Source: Halobacteria archaeon AArc-dxtr1 (lineage in GTDB: Archaea > Halobacteriota > Halobacteria > Halobacteriales > Natrialbaceae). Taken from it: DNA of 64,000 nucleotides. The DNA is taken from NCBI GenBank assembly GCA_025517425.1, contig JAOPJY010000002.1, positions 434,001 to 498,000 of the forward strand, given 5' to 3'. The translations under genes and the position numbers were made by a program. The notes below the pieces were generated by a model, which was given only the letters and a program-made list of their open reading frames with translations, was not told the DNA's origin and did not search any database. Positions 42,337 through 50,242 of the stretch are shown piece by piece. Positions within the stretch are counted from its first letter, which is position 1, and every line of letters begins with the position of its first letter.

Positions 42337-43794
42337 CTAGAAGACGTCGTTCGCCTCGAGTCGTCCATCGCGGACGGTTCCGCGAACGGTCACCTCTTCA
42401 CCGAGACCGAGGTCTGCGCCGGTATCGACGCTCATCGTCGTCTCGCCGTCGTCTAAGACGACCGGTTCCCCGGCCTGAACGACGACACCAGTGAACTCGA
42501 GTTCGTCGCCCTCGGCTGGCTCACCATCGGACGAGTTCGCGACGTCGGAACTCGAGTCCGGTGTAGCGGGGCGTTCGGAGTCGTCACCATCCGCGCCCTC
42601 AGAGCCGTCACTTCCGGTTCCGTCGGCGAATGCCGAGAGTCCGGCCGAGGCGGTGTCGTCGGCCGCCGAATCAGGGGTTTCGGCGGCCGTCTCGGTGTCC
42701 AGAATAGTGACCGTCGAGCGCCAGCCTGCCGAGGCCTCGAGATCGTCCTGCCAGCCGTCCTGGATCTCGACGTCGGCGAGGGCAACCTCGTCGCCGGGGC
42801 CGATGTCGAAATCCGCCTTCTCGCCCCACATCGCCACGCGGATATCGCCGGTGGCATCCTGGATGCGAATGTTTCTGACCTGGCCCTCAGAGCCGTCGTC
42901 GCGGTCGAAGGTGCGTTTAGGATCGGCCGAGCGGACGACGCCCGCGATGTCGACCGTCTGACCGATCTCGACGGCCTCGATCGGCGTGCTGTCGGGGACG
43001 TAGGCGACGTCTTCGTCGACGACCTCGACCGCACCCCGATCGCCGACGTGGAGTTCGAGGTCGCCGTCGCGCTCGCGGACGTAGCCGTCGACAATTTCGA
43101 CGGCACTACCGACGTCGATCTCCTCGGCTCGGGGCGCTTGGTCGTCCCAGAGGGTGACGCGAATGCGCCCGGTCTGGTCGCCGAGCGTGAGGTTCGCGAC
43201 CTTCCCCTCGGAGCCGTCGTCGCGGTCGAACGTTCGGACCGAGTCAGTGGCGAGCACTTCGCCGACGAGATTGACGTTCGAGAGACCGAGCGAGAGCGCC
43301 TCGACGGTGTGGGTATCCGACAGCTGGACGTCAATCTCGGTGTCGTCGTCGGGCTGGACGTCGTCGACGCTCACCTCGACGCCCGAAAAGCCCTCCTTCG
43401 GGCGGCCTTTCACGCGGAGGACCTGCCCCTCCTCGAGCTCCTCGATGGCGGCTTCAGCGTGTTCGTCCCAGAAGGCCGCACGCACGGCGCCGGTCTCGTC
43501 TGCGACTTCGACGTTAACGACGCGGCCGTCTTCGTCCTCGCCGTCGCGCTCGAACGTCCGGACCTCACCGATGGAGACGACCTTCGCGACGAACTTCACC
43601 TCCTCCATTCCGGGTTCGATGTCCCCGACACCGCCGACCTCACTCTCGTCGAGTTCGTGAGCGACCAGCATCGCTGCCGTCTCCTCGTCGGCGAGTCCAC
43701 CCATCTGCTCGACCTTCGCCTCGACCGCCTCGCGAAAGCGCTCGAGCGAGACGTCGGCCTCGAGGTCCTCGTAGACCTCCTCGATGTCGCTCAT
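42337..43794 (-). CDS. Replication protein A-like ssDNA-binding protein with multiple OB folds
   Basis: This 485-residue protein has an N-terminal helical segment (MSDIEEVYEDLEADVSLERF), then three similar OB folds that each contain a variant of VRTFDRDDGSEGKVANL and IRVTLWDDQ or IRVAMWGEK, followed by an acidic Ser/Asp linker and a short fourth OB-like C-terminal domain (about residues 425-485). It binds single-stranded DNA in replication and repair. There is no zinc finger, unlike the RPA paralogues with one. The ATG at 43794 is chosen. Confidence 0.88.
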   Translation of the reverse strand: MSDIEEVYEDLEADVSLERFREAVEAKVEQMGGLADEETAAMLVAHELDESEVGGVGDIEPGMEEVKFVAKVVSIGEVRTFERDGEDEDGRVVNVEVADETGAVRAAFWDEHAEAAIEELEEGQVLRVKGRPKEGFSGVEVSVDDVQPDDDTEIDVQLSDTHTVEALSLGLSNVNLVGEVLATDSVRTFDRDDGSEGKVANLTLGDQTGRIRVTLWDDQAPRAEEIDVGSAVEIVDGYVRERDGDLELHVGDRGAVEVVDEDVAYVPDSTPIEAVEIGQTVDIAGVVRSADPKRTFDRDDGSEGQVRNIRIQDATGDIRVAMWGEKADFDIGPGDEVALADVEIQDGWQDDLEASAGWRSTVTILDTETAAETPDSAADDTASAGLSAFADGTGSDGSEGADGDDSERPATPDSSSDVANSSDGEPAEGDELEFTGVVVQAGEPVVLDDGETTMSVDTGADLGLGEEVTVRGTVRDGRLEANDVF

Positions 43795-43955
43795 ACTACT
43801 GCGGACCAGGCGCAGGCCGCGCATAAGCGTTGTCCATTCCTCCGGTGTGACCCTGCAAGCGACGCCGTGGCCGGTCTGGAACCGAGTCTCGAATCGTGAT
43901 CATACCGGAGCCTGGTTCGTCATCGAATATAAACGCTCGCGAGGGAAGGCGTGGA

Positions 43956-44441
43956 TCAGACGATTCGCGGCGTCGCCGGGTACTCCCAGGTCTCGCCCTG
44001 CAAGGCCTTTACCGCAGCCAGAATGCAAAAGACGACGTTCAGAATCGAGACGACGAACAGGAGGACGATTCCAATCGCCACGAAGACGAGAACGAACGAG
44101 ACGAGCATGTAGACGGTGAACATGAGCTGCCAGTTGAGCGCGTTTCTGGCGTTCTCGGTGGCGAACTGACCGTCCGCGACGACGTAGACGATGAGTGGAC
44201 CGATGAGCCACGTGAAAAGTGGGAGGACGTGGGCAAGCACCGCGAGCGCCGTCTGGTCGCCGGTCGTCTGGGACGGCGTCGGCCGAGTCTGATAATCGTC
44301 TCCGGTCGGTTCGTCCCACGCATCGTCACGTCTGGACGACGCTCCCCAGCCGTCGTCGGCGACGGGTTCGCCACACTCGGAGCAGAACTTCGCTCCGGGA
44401 CTGAGCGCAGAGCCGCAGTTGTCGCAGTAGTCGTCCGACAT
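43956..44441 (-). CDS. DUF4870 membrane protein with N-terminal zinc ribbon
   Basis: This 161-residue protein begins with a zinc ribbon (YCDNCGSALSPGAKFCSECG), has an acidic linker of about 40 residues and then a DUF4870-type membrane domain with three or four helices (LAHVLPLFTWLIGPLIVYVV, ENARNALNWQLMFTVYML). Function unknown. The ATG at 44441 is preferred to a GTG three codons upstream. Confidence 0.8.
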   Translation of the reverse strand: MSDDYCDNCGSALSPGAKFCSECGEPVADDGWGASSRRDDAWDEPTGDDYQTRPTPSQTTGDQTALAVLAHVLPLFTWLIGPLIVYVVADGQFATENARNALNWQLMFTVYMLVSFVLVFVAIGIVLLFVVSILNVVFCILAAVKALQGETWEYPATPRIV

Positions 44442-44579
44442 GCCACTCACTCGCTACCCGAGGTGCTTAAAACGCGGGGCGCGGTTTCCCTCGCGGAGGC
44501 CCGTGCGGTCCGGTGGCGAGGCCCGCCCGCCCCGCCCTTTCGAAAGGGCTTTAACCGGGACAGGGCTACGAGTAGATGA

Positions 44580-44652
44580 GTCCTGATAGGGTAGTGGACT
44601 ATCCTCTTGGCTTGCGGAGCCAGGGACCGGAGTTCAAATCTCCGTCAGGACG
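44580..44652 (+). tRNA. tRNA-Arg (GCG)
   Basis: The sequence folds with acceptor GTCCTGA/TCAGGAC, anticodon loop TTGCGGA (anticodon GCG, reading CGC and probably CGU) and T-arm CGGAG-TTCAAAT-CTCCG, with G as discriminator. Its 3' end is repeated several times immediately downstream. Confidence 0.93.
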
Positions 44653-45041
44653 TTTCTCTGCAGCACAACACGACGAGCAAAGCGAGGAGTCTGTGCTGCA
44701 GGAAACTCCACCGGAGATTTGAGCAGACCAGTGGCAGCCCGCGAAGGGCCGGAGGCCCGAGCAGGAACCTCTGGGCGAGTTCAAATCTCCGGAACGTCTT
44801 CGACGTTCCGTGCTGTACGCTCGCTTTGTCACCGGCGGCTTCGCCGCCGGTTTCCAGCGGGACCGAAGGTCCCGCCCGCTTCGCGTACAACTCCGTCAGG
44901 ACGCTCACTTATCGCGACGGCTTCGCATTGCTCAGCCGTCGCTCTCGGTTCGGTCCTGACGTGCCCAACGCTCACTCCGTTCGCGTTGGACTCCGTCAGG
45001 ACGCTCAACCAGAGAAGCGGTGAGTTTTGTTCGTCCCCGCG
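44653..45041 (+). repeat. Array of tRNA-Arg 3'-end copies and hairpins
   Basis: This non-coding stretch holds two more copies of the tRNA 3' end CTCCGTCAGGACG (44891-44903, 44991-45003), a copy of its T-arm GAGTTCAAATCTCCG (44777-44791) and an inverted copy CGGAGATTTGA (44712-44722). The last two 3'-end copies extend to 18 identical bases spaced exactly 100 bases apart. Perfect hairpins with 3-base loops occur between them (GGAACGTC-TTC-GACGTTCC at 44791-44809, ACCGGCGGC-TTC-GCCGCCGGT at 44831-44851). CTGCAGCACA (44659-44668) and TGTGCTGCAG (44692-44701) form a larger stem. Confidence 0.85.
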
Positions 45042-45197
45042 TTACTCAAGTGATTTCGCTCGGTTCTGGAACTCGCCACCGCATTCCGAACAGGTTCCGG
45101 GGTGGGTTTCGGCCGCGACGATCCGCCCACACTGGAGGCACTCGTACTCCGAATCGATCTCGGAGGTGTCGTTCTCGACGTCTTGGCCTTGTGGCAT
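45042..45197 (-). CDS. Rubrerythrin-like zinc mini-protein
   Basis: This 51-residue protein has a single rubredoxin-like zinc ribbon, YECLQCGRIVAAETHPGTCSECGGEFQNR, and matches the small haloarchaeal rubrerythrin-like (DUF7129) family. It lacks the di-iron helical domain of true rubrerythrin. An AATATTT element about 28 bases before the ATG at 45197 supports a leaderless start and excludes the longer frame. Function unknown, perhaps redox or RNA-related. Confidence 0.75.
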   Translation of the reverse strand: MPQGQDVENDTSEIDSEYECLQCGRIVAAETHPGTCSECGGEFQNRAKSLE

Positions 45198-45303
45198 ATG
45201 TAACGATTCGATCCCAGAAGGCAAATATTGCACGGATACATGTCATTTACTGACATAGATTCGCCGAAGAGACGAGAACAGCGTCGCCACTCACGACTGA
45301 TAA

Positions 45304-45689
45304 CTGGGCGAGAGGAGTAAGCCCCCTTCTGTTCACCCCGGCATTCGGCTGAGCGTCCACGCCGCCCGCAAAGCGGTGCGTTCGGGCTACCTACGACGCG
45401 GACTTGCACCGGTGAGGATTCGCCGTTCCATCGATCCTCGGCCGTCGACCCTCCGCGGGTTAGCTCCCCTTCCTCGCGGTCGGGTTCGCGCGCCTCATCG
45501 GTCGAGCCGAGACGTGTCGTTTCTGTTCCAGAGCCAGCGGTCTCCCGCTCCGGACTTGCGTCCGGTCACCTGCCCGAACGGTGGGGGGACTTTCCTCGCG
45601 TGCGTGGCCCGTCCCGGAGGGACGAACCACGTTGGGTGGCCACACCGTCGCCAGCGTGGCCATCGCGGCAGCCAGGCTCTCTCTCCCAG
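45304..45689 (-). ncRNA. rnpB: RNase P RNA
   Basis: On the minus strand the two universal signatures are present in order: GAGGAAAGTCC (CR-I, 45587-45597) near the 5' end and ACAGAAGGGGGCTTA (CR-V, 45318-45332) near the 3' end. The ends pair as helix P1 (CTGGG-A-GAGAG at 45679-45689 with CTCTC-G-CCCAG at 45304-45314), which defines the 386-base RNA. It is the catalytic RNA that matures tRNA 5' ends. The exact ends are inferred from P1. Confidence 0.93.
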
Positions 45690-45759
45690 CTAGAGTAGGG
45701 CCTTCAGGCGAATAAGTCCCTCGGTCGGGGGGTCATTCGCGTCTCTTCGAATGGAAGCG

Positions 45760-45766
45760 TTTTAGA
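45760..45766 (+). promoter_or_regulatory. TATA element of the AMMECR1 gene
   Basis: TTTTAGA is centred about 27 bases before the ATG at 45790, which fits a leaderless transcript and decides against the ATG at 45778. Confidence 0.5.
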
Positions 45767-45789
45767 GCGAGCCGTTCATGTACACCTGT

Positions 45790-46392
45790 ATGTCACAGGG
45801 ACAGGGTGTCGACCTCTCCTACGAAGACGGCGCGCGTGCCGTCGAACTTGCACGTGAGTCCGTCGAATCCTTCGTTCGTCACGGCCAACGAGAACATCCG
45901 GGTAGCATGCGCGAAGCCTTCTACGAGCGAACGGGCGCGTTCGTCAGGCTCGAGTCCACCCGCGGACGCGGAAGTCTTCGCGGCTGCGCCGGGGGCTATC
46001 GGTCGGACGAACAGCTCGGCCACGTCATCGTCGACGCAGCGATCGAAGCTGCAAGCGGCGACTCCTGTGGGTCGGAGGTCACTCCTTCGGAGCTCGACAA
46101 TCTCACCGTCTCGGTCTGTACCGTCCGAAGCGTGGTCCTGACCGACGATCCAGTCGCAGACATCGAGCTCGGCACGCACGGCGTCGCCGTCGACGGCGGC
46201 GGCGAGGGGGGCTGGCTCTACCCGACCGTCCCCGTCGAGAACGGCTGGAGCGAACACGAGTACCTAGATCGAACCTGTCGCAAAGCTCGCCTCCCGCCGA
46301 CGGCGTGGCAAGACGACGATGTCGTCGTCACACTCTTCGAGGGCCAGGTGTTCCGCGAGCGGGCCGGCGACGGCAGCATCGAGCAGTTGTAA
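45790..46392 (+). CDS. AMMECR1 family protein
   Basis: This 200-residue protein has the signature LRGCAGG (residues 63-69) and the usual end of the family with GWLYPTVPVENGWSEHEYLDRTCRKARLP. The family is conserved from archaea to humans, and its biochemical role is not established; a redox or nucleic-acid role has been suggested from the conserved Cys and fold. The second ATG (45790) was chosen on promoter spacing. Confidence 0.88.
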   Translation: MSQGQGVDLSYEDGARAVELARESVESFVRHGQREHPGSMREAFYERTGAFVRLESTRGRGSLRGCAGGYRSDEQLGHVIVDAAIEAASGDSCGSEVTPSELDNLTVSVCTVRSVVLTDDPVADIELGTHGVAVDGGGEGGWLYPTVPVENGWSEHEYLDRTCRKARLPPTAWQDDDVVVTLFEGQVFRERAGDGSIEQL

Positions 46393-46500
46393 GCGGCGTC
46401 GACACGACGCGATCACCAAACGAACCAGCCAGCCGGGAGCTGGTAGCAAACAGCTATATAACTATTGTGCCACAGTTGAGCGCTCGACAGTCGTGAGTGG

Positions 46501-46508
46501 GTTTATAC
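46501..46508 (+). promoter_or_regulatory. TATA element ahead of the ABC transporter unit
   Basis: GTTTATAC lies in the 311-base gap between the AMMECR1 and ABC genes and predicts transcription from about 46530-46535, where a GTG (46534) and ATG (46537) open a 56-codon frame. A second AT-rich stretch (AGCTATATAACTATTG) near 46450 may be another promoter. Confidence 0.45.
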
Positions 46509-46536
46509 GGTGGTGTCGGTCGACAGCCAAGTCGTG

Positions 46537-46707
46537 ATGAGAGATCGCCACACCTGCACCGATCGCGACGTGATCGGGCCTGCCGACACACCGTGTCGAA
46601 AGCCAGTGACGGAACGAACAGACTGCCACACGCCGCAGACCGGAGAGCCGACAGCCTGCGGGAGTCGACGGCAGCGGGATCTCCGCCGAGGGGGGTGGCG
46701 TCGATGA
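46537..46707 (+). CDS. Possible 56-residue Cys-containing small protein
   Basis: An ATG at the predicted transcription start opens a 56-codon frame whose TGA overlaps the ABC ATPase ATG in an ATGA arrangement. The product (MRDRHTCTDRDVIGPADTP...) has four Cys residues at positions 7, 19, 29 and 39 and a basic Arg-rich C-terminus, so it could bind zinc or nucleic acid. No family was recognised. Leaderless position and exact overlap support it; the absence of known homology is against it. Confidence 0.35.
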   Translation: MRDRHTCTDRDVIGPADTPCRKPVTERTDCHTPQTGEPTACGSRRQRDLRRGGWRR

Positions 46708-47729
46708 CCGCGATCGAAACGGCGAGCCTGACGAAACGGTACGGCGACGAGACGGCGCTGGACGGGCTCGACCTCGCAGTCGAGGAAGGCGAGGTGTTCG
46801 GGTTTTTAGGACCGAACGGGGCCGGAAAGACGACGACGATCGACCTGCTGCTCGATTTTATCCGACCGACCGAGGGGTCGGCGAGCGTCCTGGGATACGA
46901 CGCACAAGCCGAAACCGACGCGGTCCGCGACCGGGTCGGCATTCTCCCGGACGGCTTCGACCTGTGGGAGCGCTCTTCGGGGTACCGACACCTGGAGTTC
47001 GCCCTCGAATCCAAAGACGGAACGGAGTCACCGGAGGCGTTACTCGATCGCGTCGGCCTAGACGAGCGTGACGCCGAGCGGCCAGTTGGGGACTACTCGA
47101 AGGGGATGCGCCAGCGCCTGGCGATGGCGATGGCACTGGTCGGCGACCCGGACGTGCTGGTGCTCGACGAGCCCTCGTCGGGGCTCGACCCCCACGGCAT
47201 CCAGACGTTCCAGGAGATTATCCGCGAGGAGGCTGCCGGCGGCACGACCGTCTTCTTCTCGAGTCACATCCTCGGACAGGTGGCGGCGGTCTGTGACCGG
47301 GTCGCCATCTTAGACGGCGGCGAGCTCGTCACCGTCGACACCATCGCGGGGCTTCGCGAGCGCTCGGGCGTCGGCTCGAGCCTCGTCGTCGACGTCGCCG
47401 GGGAGCCCGCACCCGACCTCGCGTCGATCGAGGGCGTCACCGAGGTGACAGCCGAAGACGACGGTCGGCTCCGGATCACCTACGCCGACCCGGCCGCAAA
47501 GGGGCTGGCGATCCACCGGCTCGTCGACTCCGGAGCCACCGTCCTCGACTTCGAGATAGAAGAGGCGACCCTGGAGGACCTCTTCTCGGCGTTCACGGGG
47601 GTCGACGCGAAGTCCGTGCAGCGGTCGTCTCCAAACGCAGACGAAGCGGCGACGGCGGCGGCTGATGGCGGCGAGTTAGCCCAGAACGCGGACGGACCAG
47701 CAGCCGCGCCAACGGAGGTGGATCGATGA
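46704..47729 (+). CDS. ABC transporter ATP-binding protein
   Basis: This 341-residue ATPase has Walker A GPNGAGKTTT, signature YSKGMRQRLAMAMAL, Walker B VLVLDEPSSGLDP and the H-loop FFSSHIL, in the arrangement of ABC-2 exporters of the NatA/Nos/bacitracin type. A C-terminal domain of about 100 residues follows, ending in an Ala/Asp-rich tail. It energises the permease encoded by the overlapping downstream gene. The longer frame from 46497 is not supported. Confidence 0.9.
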   Translation: MTAIETASLTKRYGDETALDGLDLAVEEGEVFGFLGPNGAGKTTTIDLLLDFIRPTEGSASVLGYDAQAETDAVRDRVGILPDGFDLWERSSGYRHLEFALESKDGTESPEALLDRVGLDERDAERPVGDYSKGMRQRLAMAMALVGDPDVLVLDEPSSGLDPHGIQTFQEIIREEAAGGTTVFFSSHILGQVAAVCDRVAILDGGELVTVDTIAGLRERSGVGSSLVVDVAGEPAPDLASIEGVTEVTAEDDGRLRITYADPAAKGLAIHRLVDSGATVLDFEIEEATLEDLFSAFTGVDAKSVQRSSPNADEAATAAADGGELAQNADGPAAAPTEVDR

Positions 47730-48625
47730 GTACGACGCTGCTGGCCCGCAAGGATTTCGAGGACGCGATTCGCTCGAAGATGATCTGGGCGGTGATGGGC
47801 GTCTTCGTCTTCCTGATGGGAATTATCGCCGTCGGCGCGGCGACCGACAACCTCTCAGAAGCCGAGCCGACGGAGGTAATCGGCGTCGTCGCCAACATCG
47901 GGGGACTCCTGCTCATCCCGATTCTGGCCCTGCTCGTCGGCTACATGGCCATCGTCGGCGAGCGACAGTCGGGCAGTCTGCGGGTGCTGTTCGGCCTGTC
48001 GCACAGCCGCTGGGACGTCTTCGCCGGCAAGCTGCTGAGTCGACTGGGAGTTATCGCCATCGCGTCAGTGGTCGCCTGCCTCGTCGCCATCGTGATCGCG
48101 GTCGGGCTCTTCGAGGATGTCCCGATCGGGACCTTCCTCGGCTTCTCGGTGCTGACGATCCTTCTGGGGATGGCCTTTACCGCCATCGGCGTCGGCGTCT
48201 CGGCGATGGCGTCCTCGCGAATGCAGGCGATGGCCGGCGCGATCGGGAGCTACGTCGTGTTCACGCTCGTCTGGCATCCGGCCGTCACGGCCGTCCACTA
48301 CCTCGTCGAAGGAGAGCTGCCGGGGCTCGAGGCTCCCGAGTGGTACTTCTTCCTCCTGAGTCTGAATCCGCTCGAGGCCTACCGCGCCGTCTCAAGCGAG
48401 CTAGCAGACCAGTTCATCTGGCCGATGCTCGGCTGGCAGAACATGATCGAGGACATCCCCGAGGAGACGATGCAAGAGCCGAACGCACTCCTGGTCTCGA
48501 ACCGGGTGAGCGGCGACCTGCCCTTTTACCTCAGCGACTGGTTCGCCGCCGTAATCTTGCTGTTCTGGATCGTGCTTCCGCTCGCGATCGGTTACTGGTG
48601 GTTCGAGCGGGCGGATCTCAACTGA
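47726..48625 (+). CDS. ABC-2 type transporter permease
   Basis: This 299-residue protein has six membrane helices with a long exported loop between the last two (residues about 195-265) and the cytoplasmic entry region ARKDFEDAIRSKMIW, the layout of NosY-type permeases. GERQSGSLRVLFGLSHSRWDVFAGKLL is the usual coupling segment. It overlaps the ATPase gene by 4 bases and has its own Shine-Dalgarno sequence (GGAGGTG at 47714-47720). The substrate is unknown. Confidence 0.88.
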   Translation: MSTTLLARKDFEDAIRSKMIWAVMGVFVFLMGIIAVGAATDNLSEAEPTEVIGVVANIGGLLLIPILALLVGYMAIVGERQSGSLRVLFGLSHSRWDVFAGKLLSRLGVIAIASVVACLVAIVIAVGLFEDVPIGTFLGFSVLTILLGMAFTAIGVGVSAMASSRMQAMAGAIGSYVVFTLVWHPAVTAVHYLVEGELPGLEAPEWYFFLLSLNPLEAYRAVSSELADQFIWPMLGWQNMIEDIPEETMQEPNALLVSNRVSGDLPFYLSDWFAAVILLFWIVLPLAIGYWWFERADLN

Positions 48626-48636
48626 CAGGTGTTGTG

Positions 48637-48903
48637 TCAGGTCGTGTCGACATCTGCATCGCACTCGAGATTCGCCTGGAGCACGTCCTCGAAGGCGTCG
48701 AAGCCGGCGTGGACGACGAGCCAGAGTACGGGAACATTCACGATGGCGACGGCGACGTACGCCAATAAGCCGAATGGGCTGGCAATAGTGAAGGCGACGG
48801 CGCTCGCGATCAGAGAGAGGATGCCGATAAGCAGTAACTGAACGACCAGCCGGTTGGCGATATCGTGGGTCGTCGGTTCGGTATCGAAAGAGGGAGTTGC
48901 CAT
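48637..48903 (-). CDS. Small two-helix membrane protein
   Basis: This 88-residue protein has two predicted helices (about residues 19-42 and 46-65), a short polar N-terminus and an acidic C-terminus. It converges with the ABC permease gene. No family was recognised and the role is unknown. Codon use is normal for this genome. Confidence 0.55.
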   Translation of the reverse strand: MATPSFDTEPTTHDIANRLVVQLLLIGILSLIASAVAFTIASPFGLLAYVAVAIVNVPVLWLVVHAGFDAFEDVLQANLECDADVDTT

Positions 48904-48927
48904 ATCGACACACTCGCGACGGGATAC

Positions 48928-50142
48928 TTATACATTTGAGTTGTCGAATTCGACCGCCTCGGCGTCGGCGAGACAGCGATCGCTGGCCGCGTCGAGGTCG
49001 AATTCCCGGACGATCTCACCATCCCGGATCAGCGGTTCGAGCAGCGCCTCACCGTCGGCGGGGGCAGCGGTTGTTCCTCTTGCCGTGGCGTCTGACTCGG
49101 ACCCCGACTCGCCCGCAGAGGCCGCATCCGCCAACGCGACGTGGTGGCCGCCGTCGGGCGTCCGGTAGACATCCTTGACGCCCGAGAGCTTGCCGCGCTT
49201 CGAGATTGGCTCGTTTCCTAGTTCGACGATATCGAGGCTGAAGTCGACGGGATCAGCGTTCGTGACGTGGCTGCCGACGCCGAAGCCGTCGGCGACGTCA
49301 CGCAGTTCCCGCATCGTCTCGGGCGTAATGCCGCCGCTACAGAAGATATCGACGTCGTCGTGGCCCCGTGCGTCGAGCTCCCAGCGGACCTCCCGGAGGA
49401 TATGCCGGAAGTCACCGCGCCGGGAGCCCGTGGTGTCGATCCGGACGCCATCCAGGCGGTCGCCGAGCGTCTCGGCGGCCAGCAGACTCTCTGCTTTCTC
49501 GTCCCAGAAGGTGTCGACGAGGACGATTCGCGGGACGTCCTCGGGGACAGCCTCGTCGAAGGCCGTCCAGGCGTCAGCCTGATTTCCCTGCCCGAAGGCA
49601 AAGACGAGCGCGTGGGGCATCGTGCCACTTGGCTCACGATCCAGGAGTTCGCCTGCAGCGACGTGAGAGAAGCCGTCGAATCCTGCCAGCAGGGCCGCTC
49701 TCTCGACGGTTGCGGCGATGGCGGGGTGGACGTGGCGCGCGCCGAACGAAAGCGCGAGCGAGTCGGGGGCGGCACGGCGCGCCTCGAGCGCCGCCGTCGC
49801 AAACGCGCTGGGCTGTGATAGAAAGCCAAGCAGCGAGGTCTCGAGTTCGGCGAACTCCCGGTAGGGGCCCTCGATTCGCATGACTGGACCGCCGTCGAAG
49901 AGTTGACCGTCCGGCAACGCGTCGACGTCGAGCGACCGGCCCGAGAGCAGCGTCGCGACCTCACGGACGCCGGTGAACACCTCGAAGGCGCCGGTCGGGA
50001 ACTGGTCGGCGGTCACCTCGGCGACGACGTGGGGATCTTTTTCGGCGTGCTCGAGCGTGGTCTGGGTCCGCTCGAAGTAGGCGTCCGTCGCCGTCCCCTC
50101 GAGAATCGCCTCCGAGGGGACCGTGTCGAACGGGTTTGACAT
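48928..50142 (-). CDS. pncB: Nicotinate phosphoribosyltransferase
   Basis: This 404-residue enzyme converts nicotinate and PRPP to nicotinate mononucleotide in NAD salvage. It has the N-terminal TDAYFERTQ, the catalytic-loop segment LSFGARHVHP, VLVDTFWDEKAES and FCSGGITPETMRELRDVADGFGVGSHV, characteristic of the archaeal type. An acidic, Ser/Ala-rich insertion lies near residue 345-365. A nicotinamidase-like gene lies 1.8 kb away, so both salvage steps are encoded here. Confidence 0.92.
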   Translation of the reverse strand: MSNPFDTVPSEAILEGTATDAYFERTQTTLEHAEKDPHVVAEVTADQFPTGAFEVFTGVREVATLLSGRSLDVDALPDGQLFDGGPVMRIEGPYREFAELETSLLGFLSQPSAFATAALEARRAAPDSLALSFGARHVHPAIAATVERAALLAGFDGFSHVAAGELLDREPSGTMPHALVFAFGQGNQADAWTAFDEAVPEDVPRIVLVDTFWDEKAESLLAAETLGDRLDGVRIDTTGSRRGDFRHILREVRWELDARGHDDVDIFCSGGITPETMRELRDVADGFGVGSHVTNADPVDFSLDIVELGNEPISKRGKLSGVKDVYRTPDGGHHVALADAASAGESGSESDATARGTTAAPADGEALLEPLIRDGEIVREFDLDAASDRCLADAEAVEFDNSNV

Positions 50143-50242
50143 AGGGTCGCTTTCCTCCGGAGCGCGAAAAAGCTACCCTCTCGCCACCAGAGCGCAGCTC
50201 CGGGAATGTGTGCCCGTCTCCGTCCATGACGGCGAGTTAGGG

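Noticed and set aside
44653-45041. CRISPR-like array
   Set aside because: Repeats are tRNA fragments of different lengths in both orientations with irregular spacing, and there are no cas genes.
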